Part shown: piece by piece, positions 1 to 7,730 of the stretch
Position numbering within the stretch: the first letter of the stretch is position 1
How the letters are laid out: each line of letters begins with the position of its first letter
Assembly (NCBI RefSeq): GCF_938029845.1
Contig: NZ_CALHGG010000087.1
Location: 1 to 22,637 of the forward strand
Direction of reading: 5' to 3'
From: an uncultured Capnocytophaga sp.
GTDB lineage: Bacteria; Bacteroidota; Bacteroidia; Flavobacteriales; Flavobacteriaceae
Length of the DNA: 22,637 bases
Position numbers and translations under genes: made by a program
Notes under the pieces: generated by a model
What the model was told of the DNA's origin: nothing
Database searches by the model: none
Seen by the model: the letters and a program-made list of their open reading frames with translations, nothing else

Positions 1-305
1 TTAGAGTCTCCACCACCATAGCGATTCCACATTACAATGAAATCAGGTTCATAACCTTGCTTATTGACCTGTTCATTTACATGTACAGGAGGTGCTTCAA
101 AGCCTATAAAAGTAAATTCATGGTACCTCCGTTCAGGAAGTCTGAAATACCCTTGCTCATCGGTAAAGACCTCTCCTACTTGGCAGTGTTCTATAGGATT
201 CCCATGGTAATCCAACACCCGCCCTGTAATAATTGGTCTTGACATACGTGAAACCAAGCATGAGGTACATAAAATACTTACTAGAAATAGTAGATAGTTT
301 TTCAT
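1..305 (-). CDS. Small lipoprotein with carboxypeptidase-regulatory-like domain (3' end outside window)
   Basis: The frame is open from an ATG at 305 to the window edge, about 101 codons, so the C-terminus is missing. The product starts MKNYLLFLVSILCTSC, a signal peptide ending in a lipobox-like stretch with Cys16 as the probable lipidated residue (the -3 Cys is unusual). Then comes a beta-sandwich pattern: PIITGRVLDYHGNPIE, a turn, and TDEQGYFRLP. This is the pattern of carboxypeptidase-regulatory-like domains found in many Bacteroidota envelope proteins. It lies 51 bases downstream of the LptF/LptG-family gene on the same strand. No specific function can be assigned. The signal peptide and fold class are fairly safe; a surface location is inference. 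Confidence 0.7.
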   Translation of the reverse strand, partial: MKNYLLFLVSILCTSCLVSRMSRPIITGRVLDYHGNPIEHCQVGEVFTDEQGYFRLPERRYHEFTFIGFEAPPVHVNEQVNKQGYEPDFIVMWNRYGGGDS

Positions 306-356
306 GATTTTATAGTTTTTTGTTATTTCTATATTTCTAACCTCTGACCACTGAGT

Positions 357-1436
357 CTACCTCCTTGATTTTCGTATCATATAGACGGCTAATAGGGCAA
401 ATATCGCATTGGGAATAATCACCGCCATAAGGGGGGTAATCCCTGACTTCTCCGCCATGATTCCAAAGACACGCTCAAAGAACACATAAGAGAAACCGAT
501 GAGCACCCCAAAGGCCAGATTGACCCCCATACCCCCTCGCTTCTTAACTGAAGAAACGGCTACTCCTATGATAGTCAATATAAATACGTTGAATATCGCT
601 GCCCAACGACGGTAATACACCAACTCATAAATACGGATATTAGGCGAACCTTTTTGTCGCTCCTGAGCGATAAACTTCTTTAGTTCAAAGAAATTCTTAG
701 TCTCAGCGGCATATTCTATGGGGAGTAGATCGGTTGTTTTGAAATTAAGTAGGGTGTCTTTCTGATAAATCTGTTCATAGATATCATCTCGCTCCCCTAC
801 TTTGCGATGAGTATAGTCATAGAGCCTATAAGTCCTTACACTATCTTTCTCTATCCACTGGATAGTGCTGGCTGTGATCTTATCGGTCATAGTAAGCCCA
901 TCAAAGCGTTCTAAGACAAAGTTATCCCCTTGATTTTCATTAGCATCAAAGCTACTCACATAGATATACTCGTTCTTATTAATTTGGTTATATAGCTTAG
1001 TTCCTTTGGAATAGAGACCTTTGGAGAGATAGGTGCCATAAAACTCATTATATACTCCACTGGAATAAGGTACTACAAACATACCCATCAGCAAGACAAA
1101 GACTGAAAGTATCGTAGCCCCATAGAAATAAGGACGTAAGAAACGATTATAGGAAATCCCAGAACTGAGCATAGCCACAATCTCCGTTTTCTCAGCCAAC
1201 TTGGAGGTGAACCATATCACCGAAAGGAAAAGGAAGATAGGAAAGAGAATATTAGCAAAATGCACCACAAAGTTGGCATAATACTTCAATATTGCCTCAG
1301 TAGGGGCATTGTTCTCTGTCATCTTCTGGTTCTTCTCGGCATAATCCACCAAAATACCAATGGGAATAAACATTAGGAAGAGAGCGGAATACGTCAGGAA
1401 ATAACGCTTAAGTATGTATCGGTCAATTATTTTCAT
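357..1436 (-). CDS. LptF/LptG-family lipopolysaccharide export permease
   Basis: The 359-residue product begins MKIIDRYILKRYF, the usual opening of YjgP/YjgQ (LptF/LptG) permeases. Members of this family sit in the inner membrane, pair with the LptB ATPase and pull LPS out of the bilayer onto the Lpt bridge. The sequence shows the expected layout: TM1 near residues 10-30, two more helices near 55-80 and 100-125 (including LAEKTEIVAMLSSGISYNRFLRP), a large polar periplasmic domain at about 130-270, and three C-terminal helices at about 275-355. It lies 23 bases after tgt on the same strand and probably shares its transcript. LptF and LptG cannot be separated with certainty here. The family call is secure. 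Confidence 0.9.
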   Translation of the reverse strand: MKIIDRYILKRYFLTYSALFLMFIPIGILVDYAEKNQKMTENNAPTEAILKYYANFVVHFANILFPIFLFLSVIWFTSKLAEKTEIVAMLSSGISYNRFLRPYFYGATILSVFVLLMGMFVVPYSSGVYNEFYGTYLSKGLYSKGTKLYNQINKNEYIYVSSFDANENQGDNFVLERFDGLTMTDKITASTIQWIEKDSVRTYRLYDYTHRKVGERDDIYEQIYQKDTLLNFKTTDLLPIEYAAETKNFFELKKFIAQERQKGSPNIRIYELVYYRRWAAIFNVFILTIIGVAVSSVKKRGGMGVNLAFGVLIGFSYVFFERVFGIMAEKSGITPLMAVIIPNAIFALLAVYMIRKSRR

Positions 1437-1459
1437 TCCTTGTCAAGTTTACACAGGGA

Positions 1460-2590
1460 TTACAAACGGTTATTCATCTGGTTGACCATTTGGTTTTTCC
1501 ACTGGGAGAAATCGCCTTGTAAAATATGTTTTCTTGCCTCACGTACCAACCATAGGTAGAAGCCCAAGTTGTGAATGGTAGCAATCTGCTTGCCCAAGAA
1601 CTCCTCAGCAGCAAAGAGATGGCGCAAGTAAGCCTTGGTATAATAAGTATCTACAAAGGTATAACCATTTTCATCAATAGGTGAAAAATCGTTTTCCCAC
1701 TTTTTATTTTTTATATTAATGGTACCATGCGCGGTAAAGAGCATGCCATTGCGTGCATTGCGGGTTGGCATCACACAGTCAAACATATCCACTCCCAAGG
1801 CAATGTTCTCTAATATATTAATAGGCGTTCCCACCCCCATAAGGTATCGAGGCTTATCCTTGGGGAGAATATCGCAAACAATCTCAGTAATCTCATACAT
1901 CTTCTCGGCAGGCTCTCCTACGGAAAGTCCTCCGATAGCATTTCCATCAGCCCCTTTGGATGCTATATATTCAGCAGAGGCTCGGCGCAAGTCAGTATAT
2001 ACAGACCCTTGTACAATAGGGAAAAGAGACTGGTTGTACCCATACTTAGGTGCATTCTCCTCTAGGTAACTTATGCAGCGGTCTAACCAACGATGTGTCA
2101 TGTGCATAGAACGCTTGGCATAGGCATATTCGCAAGGATAGGGCGTACATTCGTCAAAGGCCATAATGATATCTGCCCCTATGCTGCGCTGAATCTCCAT
2201 AGATTTTTCAGGAGAAAAGAAGTGATAAGAGCCGTCAATATGGCTTTTGAATCGTACTCCTTCTTCCTTTATCTTTCGGGTACTGGAAAAAGAATATACT
2301 TGATACCCCCCACTGTCGGTAAGGATGTTTCTGTCCCAGTGCATAAACTTATGTAAGCCCCCTGCCTGCTCCAATATAGAAGTCGTAGGGCGCAAGTAGA
2401 GATGATATGTATTTCCAAGGATAATATCGGCATTGATATCTTGGGCAAGCTCTCGCTGTTGTACCCCTTTTACAGATGCCACTGTTCCCACAGGCATAAA
2501 GATAGGTGTTTCTATCACACCATGGTCAGTGGTAATACGCCCTGCTCGAGCATGAGTGGTGGCATCTGTAGATAGTAATTCAAAATTCAT
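1460..2590 (-). CDS. tgt: tRNA-guanine transglycosylase (queuine tRNA-ribosyltransferase)
   Basis: This enzyme exchanges guanine at position 34 of GUN-anticodon tRNAs for a queuine precursor. The start MNFELLSTDA (2590) gives 376 residues; an upstream in-frame ATG at 2614 was rejected because it lies at or before the likely transcription start. Catalytic features are intact: TDSGGYQ with the general-base Asp92, FDECTPYP near 145-152, GGLSVGE near 220-226, MGVGTP near 251-256, and nucleophile Asp271 in FDCVMPTR. The C-terminal zinc site is changed. In the E. coli-type CxCxxC...H region this protein has GYTFVDTYYTKAYLRHL with no cysteine, while His340 (TIHNL) remains. A perfect -7 box lies just upstream. 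The downstream LptF/LptG gene is probably co-transcribed. Confidence 0.95.
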   Translation of the reverse strand: MNFELLSTDATTHARAGRITTDHGVIETPIFMPVGTVASVKGVQQRELAQDINADIILGNTYHLYLRPTTSILEQAGGLHKFMHWDRNILTDSGGYQVYSFSSTRKIKEEGVRFKSHIDGSYHFFSPEKSMEIQRSIGADIIMAFDECTPYPCEYAYAKRSMHMTHRWLDRCISYLEENAPKYGYNQSLFPIVQGSVYTDLRRASAEYIASKGADGNAIGGLSVGEPAEKMYEITEIVCDILPKDKPRYLMGVGTPINILENIALGVDMFDCVMPTRNARNGMLFTAHGTINIKNKKWENDFSPIDENGYTFVDTYYTKAYLRHLFAAEEFLGKQIATIHNLGFYLWLVREARKHILQGDFSQWKNQMVNQMNNRL

Positions 2591-2611
2591 ATAAGACTCT
2601 TTTTCAGGGTG

Positions 2612-2619
2612 CAAAGATA
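2612..2619 (-). promoter_or_regulatory. Bacteroidota -7 box for tgt
   Basis: On the minus strand the sequence reads TATCTTTG, a perfect TAnnTTTG box for the Bacteroidota housekeeping sigma factor. It is 22 bases before the tgt ATG at 2590, so the expected leader is about 15 bases. No clear -33 TTG is visible at the usual spacing. It falls between the DUF445 gene end (2635) and tgt, so tgt has its own start. Confidence 0.6.
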
Positions 2620-2634
2620 GTCAAAATTTGGCTT

Positions 2635-3675
2635 TTAGAAAAGCTGAGTGATAAAGTAAATTATTAGCCCTACCAATCCCCCTACTAAAGTACCATTGAC
2701 ACGGATAAATTGTAAGTCCTTACCTACCTCCAATTCCAATTTTTCACTCAGCTGACGCCCCTCCCACTGTGCTACTGTTGCGGAAATAAGGCGACCTACC
2801 TCCTGCTTGTTTCTCAAAACAAACTGATAGGCAATCTTCTGCAGCCAAGTATCTATCTGAGATTGTAGCGCCATATTGGCTCGTAGCTCCTCGGTAAGGT
2901 GCGCGATTCCCTTTTGGAGTAAAGCTGTTAGTTGTTGCTGCCATTGGGACGTATCTAGCCTTTGGGCAAAGTCATAAAGCTCCCCAGTAATCTCTGCTCG
3001 AATAGGATGGGAAGGTTCCTGTGCCATTTTGAGTATATATTGGTAAAGTCCCTCAGCCACCTTTTCGGCTATGGCTTCTCTGACAAAAGCAGGGACAATC
3101 ATGGGAAACTGGTCGTCAATCTGTCGTTCCAATATCTGGCGATGTGTATCAAGATAGGTAGCTACTTTCTTAAGTGCTTCAGAGAGTAAGCCCTCATGCT
3201 TATGTTCTTTCAAGAATTGCACCAAAAGCGTACTGGCTTTGGTATGAAGTGGATACCCCTGAAGGAAAGTCGTTAGCTGAGCAGGAGTACTTTCCTTGGA
3301 AAGCCAATCTAAGAGAAAGGAAGAAGGCTTGATCTTAGCAATATAAGGGCGTATTTGCTGTGATTTTAGAAAGTTTTCTACCACAAATGTCCCTAAGTTC
3401 TCACCTATATCATTCTTTCTAGCCTCAATGAGATTGGTATGTGGGATATTCAGCCCCATAGGACGGCGAAAGAGTGCTACCACGGCAAACCAGTCCGCTA
3501 GTGCTCCCACCATAGCCGCTTCTGAAAAAGCCTTCAGATAGCCCACCCAACTCCACTGGGGTGCTTTACGCTGGCAAATAACCGCTGTTATATAGAGCGC
3601 TAACATCAGTAGTAAAAGCCCTGAGGCAAGGTTCTTATGTTGTTGGAGTTTTTTCTGTTTGAAATCTACATCCAT
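2635..3675 (-). CDS. DUF445 family membrane protein
   Basis: The 346-residue product matches the DUF445 (YjiN-like) family. It has a first hydrophobic segment at about 18-35, then a signature region near residues 50-100 containing EAAMVGALADWFAVVALFRRP, GLNIPHTNLI and ENLGTFVVENFL. A long helical middle with few hydrophobic stretches follows, and a final transmembrane helix (about 325-345) sits at the extreme C-terminus. The biochemical role of the family is not established. Its ATG overlaps the TAA stop of the upstream lipoprotein gene by one base (TAATG), which suggests translational coupling, although the partnership may only reflect local rearrangement. The family call is strong; function is unknown. 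Confidence 0.85.
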   Translation of the reverse strand: MDVDFKQKKLQQHKNLASGLLLLMLALYITAVICQRKAPQWSWVGYLKAFSEAAMVGALADWFAVVALFRRPMGLNIPHTNLIEARKNDIGENLGTFVVENFLKSQQIRPYIAKIKPSSFLLDWLSKESTPAQLTTFLQGYPLHTKASTLLVQFLKEHKHEGLLSEALKKVATYLDTHRQILERQIDDQFPMIVPAFVREAIAEKVAEGLYQYILKMAQEPSHPIRAEITGELYDFAQRLDTSQWQQQLTALLQKGIAHLTEELRANMALQSQIDTWLQKIAYQFVLRNKQEVGRLISATVAQWEGRQLSEKLELEVGKDLQFIRVNGTLVGGLVGLIIYFITQLF

Positions 3676-4517
3676 TACTCATCATATTTTGTTTCAGGAA
3701 AATCTAAATAGACGGCTCTATACGTGTCTTTTTCTTTGGTTATGAGTACTTTATAATCGGTATATCCTTCTTGAAAATCTCTGTGTATAGTAAGGACAAT
3801 CCCATCGGGGGTTTGGGCTGCTTTTTTCACTTCATCACCAAATCCTTCATTTTCAGCAAGTTCAAAGAAATCTACTTTTTTTCTTGATGAATGGTCATAC
3901 CCAAAGGCTTCAAGAGCGAAATCATTTTTCTCTAAAGTAACTAGTCCCTTAAAACCATCTATAGTAACCAATACCACAGGATCAAAAGGAGCTTCACAAC
4001 CAGTAAGCCCATCCTCATCGAAGACTCCTACCCCATAGTATTCTGTCCGATAAATCCGAATTGCCTGTGAAGCATCGAAAACTTTTTCAAAAGGCTTCTC
4101 TTGGAGCTTATAAACACGCCTTCCGTCGAGAATAAGGGGTTCTCCATTGGGCAATTCGGCCTTTACAAAATGATACTCATTACAATATTCTTGGGTATCA
4201 TTATACATTAGCTCTGAAATTGCCTTGATCGTAACAAACTTCCGATCCAGATCCATGCGATACTCCAAGAATTTCCCTTTTTTATCATAAGTAGCAATAG
4301 TATCCCCCATAAGGATTGCCTCCCCTTTCTCTCTTTTGAAGGCAATATCACTTACTCCATCGGGAATATTAGGGATATAATCATCTTCTGTATTCTCTTG
4401 TGTTGCTTCATCTTCTGTTATGATAGGAGGTTCTTCTGTCATTTCAGAGGAAGAAGATTTGAAAAAATTACAGCTTACAAGCAATGATGCTACCAGAATA
4501 TAAATAATCTTTTTCAT
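3675..4517 (-). CDS. Lipoprotein, downstream copy of a tandem duplicated pair
   Basis: The 280-residue product starts MKKIIYILVASLLVSC, a type II signal peptide with Cys16 as the lipidated residue. An acidic, serine-rich spacer (about 17-50) follows, then a soluble beta-rich domain of unknown family. Residues 1-161 or so are identical to the lipoprotein encoded at 4687-5526, and even the codons are the same. The C-terminal third is only similar, roughly 60 percent by eye: both copies keep LTGC, PFDPVVLV and DGFKGLVTLEKND. No known enzymatic motif is visible. It is probably an envelope protein, and the sharply split identity points to gene conversion. The stop overlaps the next start by one base. 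Confidence 0.8.
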   Translation of the reverse strand: MKKIIYILVASLLVSCNFFKSSSSEMTEEPPIITEDEATQENTEDDYIPNIPDGVSDIAFKREKGEAILMGDTIATYDKKGKFLEYRMDLDRKFVTIKAISELMYNDTQEYCNEYHFVKAELPNGEPLILDGRRVYKLQEKPFEKVFDASQAIRIYRTEYYGVGVFDEDGLTGCEAPFDPVVLVTIDGFKGLVTLEKNDFALEAFGYDHSSRKKVDFFELAENEGFGDEVKKAAQTPDGIVLTIHRDFQEGYTDYKVLITKEKDTYRAVYLDFPETKYDE

Positions 4518-4531
4518 TTGATTTGGTATAA

Positions 4532-4660
4532 TTAATTTGTTTTTTCTTTTACTAAAATGGTTTCCCAGCCGTCATACCCCCCGTGTGTATCCAAAGCTAT
4601 ATCTATCAAATCCCAAGTGTCACCATCTATATTAATAGGCGTATTTTCCTTGGAGAGAAT
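4532..4660 (-). pseudogene. Leftover 3' end of a DUF695/RraB-like gene
   Basis: This stretch between the two lipoprotein genes has no start codon. On the minus strand it encodes ILSKENTPINIDGDTWDL and continues to YDGWETILVKEKTN and a stop, nearly the same as the last 43 or so residues of the intact gene at 5541-6320. It sits exactly 1009 bases from the matching region. It is therefore the truncated end carried along when a block of gene end plus lipoprotein gene was duplicated in tandem. Similarity stops abruptly at 4660. Bases 4532-4576 are identical to the parent, and scattered differences start at 4577. Confidence 0.85.
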
Positions 4661-4686
4661 AGGATATACTTTTATTCCTTAAATTT

Positions 4687-5526
4687 TTAATCGTCATAGG
4701 AAGGCTCTGGGTAGTCCAAGTAAGTAGCCTTATACCCTTGTTCTTCTTTGGTCAAAAGTATCTTATAATTAGTATAACCATCTTGGAAATTTCTATGCAT
4801 TTTAAGCACGATTCCATCTGAAGTTAGTTGTGCATTAAGTACTTCGTCTCCGCAACCATCGCCATTACAAAATTCTAAAAAATCTACTTTTCTCCTTGAA
4901 GAATGATCATAATTAAATACCTGATGAGCGATATCATTTTTTTCCAAAGTAACCAAGCCCTTGAAGCCATCTATAGAGACCAATACTACAGGGTCAAAAG
5001 GAGAGTCACAGCCTGTAAGCTCATCTGTAAAGATAGGTTGTCCATAATATTCTGTCCGATAAATCCGAATTGCCTGTGAAGCATCGAAAACTTTTTCAAA
5101 AGGCTTCTCTTGGAGCTTATAAACACGCCTTCCGTCGAGAATAAGGGGTTCTCCATTGGGCAATTCGGCCTTTACAAAATGATACTCATTACAATATTCT
5201 TGGGTATCATTATACATTAGCTCTGAAATTGCCTTGATCGTAACAAACTTCCGATCCAGATCCATGCGATACTCCAAGAATTTCCCTTTTTTATCATAAG
5301 TAGCAATAGTATCCCCCATAAGGATTGCCTCCCCTTTCTCTCTTTTGAAGGCAATATCACTTACTCCATCGGGAATATTAGGGATATAATCATCTTCTGT
5401 ATTCTCTTGTGTTGCTTCATCTTCTGTTATGATAGGAGGTTCTTCTGTCATTTCAGAGGAAGAAGATTTGAAAAAATTACAGCTTACAAGCAATGATGCT
5501 ACCAGAATATAAATAATCTTTTTCAT
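4687..5526 (-). CDS. Lipoprotein, upstream copy of a tandem duplicated pair
   Basis: The 279-residue lipoprotein has the same signal peptide and lipobox (LVSC, Cys16) as its neighbour at 3675-4517 and identical residues up to about position 161. The C-terminal part differs: this copy has QPIFTDELTGCDSPF where the other has VGVFDEDGLTGCEAPF. The intact DUF695/RraB-like gene ends 14 bases upstream, so this is probably the original arrangement and the downstream copy the duplicate. The first residues after the Cys (NFFKSSSSE) are not strongly acidic, so surface export is not obvious. No enzymatic motif is seen and function is unknown. Confidence 0.8.
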   Translation of the reverse strand: MKKIIYILVASLLVSCNFFKSSSSEMTEEPPIITEDEATQENTEDDYIPNIPDGVSDIAFKREKGEAILMGDTIATYDKKGKFLEYRMDLDRKFVTIKAISELMYNDTQEYCNEYHFVKAELPNGEPLILDGRRVYKLQEKPFEKVFDASQAIRIYRTEYYGQPIFTDELTGCDSPFDPVVLVSIDGFKGLVTLEKNDIAHQVFNYDHSSRRKVDFLEFCNGDGCGDEVLNAQLTSDGIVLKMHRNFQDGYTNYKILLTKEEQGYKATYLDYPEPSYDD

Positions 5527-5540
5527 TTGATTTGGTATAA

Positions 5541-6320
5541 TTAATTTGTTTTTTCTTTTACTAAAATGGTTTCCCAGCCGTCATAACCCCCGTGTGTATC
5601 CAAGGCGATATCTATCAAGTCCCAAGTATCGCCATCTATATCAATAGGTGTATTTTCCTTGGAGAGAATCAGACAATAACCCAAGTCCTCCTGCTCCTCC
5701 TTGCCCTCCTCTGGTACTACTTTTTTACTACTATACACAGTAAAGCCCAAAGCTGCTGCTTTTTCTATAGCACTAAGCATATCCTGCTCAGTATCAAAAT
5801 AAAGCCAATGCTCTATAGGGCGTGGCACCTCCACTTGGTCATCATTCTCTTGACAAGCATAAAGTATCTCCCTATTATAGATAGTCTGCTTTTCGTAAAT
5901 ATTGGGATACAAGCCCTTTAGGAAGAAATTCCAGGACTTATCCTCGGAGCTCTCCACCTGATAGGAGTAACCCATGCTACTATCCCAAGTAGCACTTAAG
6001 CGTTCTTGCAAAGCCTCAGGTGCTTGTGAATAAAAATACCAAGTAACCTCACCCCGCCCAGTAAGCACCGCTACCAATATATCCTTATCGGACTGCAAGG
6101 GACGGAATATTTTGTCTTCTATGGCATAGATTTCAGGACGTTCATTGGTAGAAAAACCATTTTGATCAGGATTTTTTAGCTCTATTGTAATCCTTACACA
6201 ATAGGAAAAACCTTCCAAAGGAGCTACTTCATCAAGAGCTAAGTTCAATCGGAACACCGCTGGATCATCATCAAGCCAGCTTCTGTACACGTTCCATTCT
6301 TGGGGAATTTGATTTGTCAT
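5541..6320 (-). CDS. DUF695 plus RraB-like (RNase E inhibitor) domain protein
   Basis: The 259-residue soluble protein has no signal peptide. Residues 1 to about 145 resemble DUF695 (PQEWNVYRSWLDDDPAVFRLNLAL at the start, then VLTGRGEVTWYFYSQ). Residues about 165-255 resemble the RNase E regulator RraB: HWLYFDTEQDMLSAIEKAAALGF, then a final block ending YDGWETILV. RraB proteins bind and restrain RNase E in gammaproteobacteria; whether this protein does so is unknown. The gene is followed 14 bases later by a lipoprotein gene, and a truncated copy of its 3' end lies at 4532-4660. Heptanucleotide tandem repeats lie directly upstream of its start. Confidence 0.7.
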   Translation of the reverse strand: MTNQIPQEWNVYRSWLDDDPAVFRLNLALDEVAPLEGFSYCVRITIELKNPDQNGFSTNERPEIYAIEDKIFRPLQSDKDILVAVLTGRGEVTWYFYSQAPEALQERLSATWDSSMGYSYQVESSEDKSWNFFLKGLYPNIYEKQTIYNREILYACQENDDQVEVPRPIEHWLYFDTEQDMLSAIEKAAALGFTVYSSKKVVPEEGKEEQEDLGYCLILSKENTPIDIDGDTWDLIDIALDTHGGYDGWETILVKEKTN

Positions 6321-6323
6321 TTC

Positions 6324-6381
6324 TTTTAGGTTTTAGGTTTTAGGGATTAGTTATTTTTACCTTTTACTTTTTACTTTTTAC
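6324..6381. repeat. Two adjacent heptanucleotide tandem repeats
   Basis: On the plus strand TTTTAGG is repeated three times without error (6324-6344). After a nine-base gap TTTTTAC, with one C-for-T variant, is repeated four times (6354-6381). Together they fill most of the 69-base gap between the outer-membrane protein gene and the start at 6320. On the coding strand the second array reads as GTAAAAA units. Slippage could change spacing in front of the start codon, but no promoter box is visible here. Confidence 0.8.
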
Positions 6382-6389
6382 CTTAATTA

Positions 6390-7055
6390 CTACCACCATC
6401 TTCCAGAGAAAGTGACTCTCATCAGGAAATAATTACCTCTAAGAGAAGGGGTTACTCCTGAGAGGGTCGGGTTCTGCAAAAAATACTGAAGGCTCAGTTG
6501 TACGATATGCCGTTCCAGCTCAAAGGTATTCTGTACACCTAAGGCGAAGACCATACGCGTTTTCTCGTTCTTATCCAAGTCTTTTCTATCCTTTAGTCCC
6601 TCATACTTGGGTGTGAAGCTTACCCCACAACCTCCCACAGAAGCCAAAGCACCAAGGTGATAGTAGTCATTTTCAAAGAAAGGATAAGAGTATTCCAAAA
6701 GAACAAATACACCTGAGAGGCTATTCTTCTCGGAGGTAAAATGCTCATAGATAGGAGTGGAAGAAAACGTTCCTTTTGCATAGTCATAGACGTATTTTTT
6801 CTCTCCTGTGTCTCGCTGATAGTGGACAGGATATTGACTTTTTGTAGCCATTAAAAAGCCTGCAGTAAGTCCCAAAAAGCTCCCTTCATCTGCTAGCTGT
6901 AGGCTCACCGATATAGGGTTTAGCATAACCCCCGCCTGCTGATTCTCTCCCAAAGGGAACGCCGCTCCTACTCCCAAACCCATAAAAAAACCATCTTGTG
7001 CGACCATAGTCCCTGAGAAGAGCAGGAAAAACAAACTAATAAATATTCTTTTCAT
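6390..7055 (-). CDS. Hypothetical outer-membrane beta-barrel-like protein
   Basis: The 221-residue product has an N-terminal signal peptide (MKRIFISLFFLLFSGTMVAQ, likely cut after VAQ or MVA). The rest alternates hydrophobic and polar residues with frequent aromatic ends to strands, for example GFFMGLGVGAAFPLG, SLQLADEGSFLGLTAGF, YFLMRVTFSGRWW. The last residues (VTFSGRWW) look like a closing barrel strand with terminal aromatic residues. This suggests a small outer-membrane barrel of about eight strands, but no named family is recognised. It begins 5 bases after the riboflavin synthase stop and is probably co-transcribed with it. Confidence 0.6.
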   Translation of the reverse strand: MKRIFISLFFLLFSGTMVAQDGFFMGLGVGAAFPLGENQQAGVMLNPISVSLQLADEGSFLGLTAGFLMATKSQYPVHYQRDTGEKKYVYDYAKGTFSSTPIYEHFTSEKNSLSGVFVLLEYSYPFFENDYYHLGALASVGGCGVSFTPKYEGLKDRKDLDKNEKTRMVFALGVQNTFELERHIVQLSLQYFLQNPTLSGVTPSLRGNYFLMRVTFSGRWW

Positions 7056-7060
7056 AATCG

Positions 7061-7660
7061 TTAGATTTTAAGTTCTAAAGCCCCGACCTTTGCCAAGACA
7101 TACTTGCCTATGACGTCAAATTCCAAATTGACCTTGTCCCCTACCCTAAGGGTATGAAAACAAGTATGCTCATAGGTATAAGGAATCACCGCTACGGAGA
7201 AAGCTCCTTTTTGTGAACCTACCACCGTAAGGCTTACTCCATTGACAGTGATAGACCCTTTCTCTATAGTCATATTCCCCAAGGAAGGATCATAATGAAA
7301 GGTGAAGACACGGCTGCCCTGAGCGTCCTCAATCAAGTGACAGACACCTGTCTGATCCACATGTCCCTGCACAATATGCCCATCCAAGCGATCACCGAGT
7401 TTCATGGCGCGTTCCAGATTGACCTTGTCCCCTACTTGCCAAGTGCCTAGGGAGGTCTTTCGGAGCGTTTCATCAATGGCTACCACCTCATAGACATTGT
7501 TGTCAATTCCTACCACTGTAAGACATACTCCGTTATGGGCAACACTTTGGTCTATCTTAAGCTCACCGGCAAGCTCGCTTTCTATAAAAAAGTGGCGGTT
7601 TTTCCCTTGGGAAGTTATTTTTGCCACGCTACCAATTTTTTCAACAATTCCTGTAAACAT
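7061..7660 (-). CDS. ribE: Riboflavin synthase, alpha chain
   Basis: It catalyses dismutation of two 6,7-dimethyl-8-ribityllumazine molecules to riboflavin, the last step of vitamin B2 synthesis. The start at 7660 gives 199 residues beginning MFTGIVEKIG, the invariant N-terminus of the family. An upstream in-frame ATG at 7867 would run into the divergent gene and was rejected. Two homologous lumazine-binding barrels are clear: the first with SVAHNGVCLTVVGID (39-53) and GHIVQGHVD (about 94-102), the second with GSITVNGVSLTVVGS (about 140-155). The symbol ribE is used in many genomes; ribC is also used. It is divergent from pdxA across a 70-base region. Confidence 0.95.
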   Translation of the reverse strand: MFTGIVEKIGSVAKITSQGKNRHFFIESELAGELKIDQSVAHNGVCLTVVGIDNNVYEVVAIDETLRKTSLGTWQVGDKVNLERAMKLGDRLDGHIVQGHVDQTGVCHLIEDAQGSRVFTFHYDPSLGNMTIEKGSITVNGVSLTVVGSQKGAFSVAVIPYTYEHTCFHTLRVGDKVNLEFDVIGKYVLAKVGALELKI

Positions 7661-7676
7661 TTTCAATAAAATTACG

Positions 7677-7684
7677 TATTTTTG
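7677..7684 (+). promoter_or_regulatory. Bacteroidota -7 box for pdxA
   Basis: TATTTTTG is a perfect TAnnTTTG box, placing the transcription start near 7690 and about 40 bases before the preferred pdxA ATG at 7731. No convincing -33 motif is seen. For the divergent riboflavin synthase gene only an imperfect box (TGCGTTTG on the minus strand, 7691-7698) is visible. Confidence 0.6.
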
Positions 7685-7730
7685 CACCTTCAAACGCACG
7701 CGCTGAAATGCGATGCAAATTAACAAAAAA

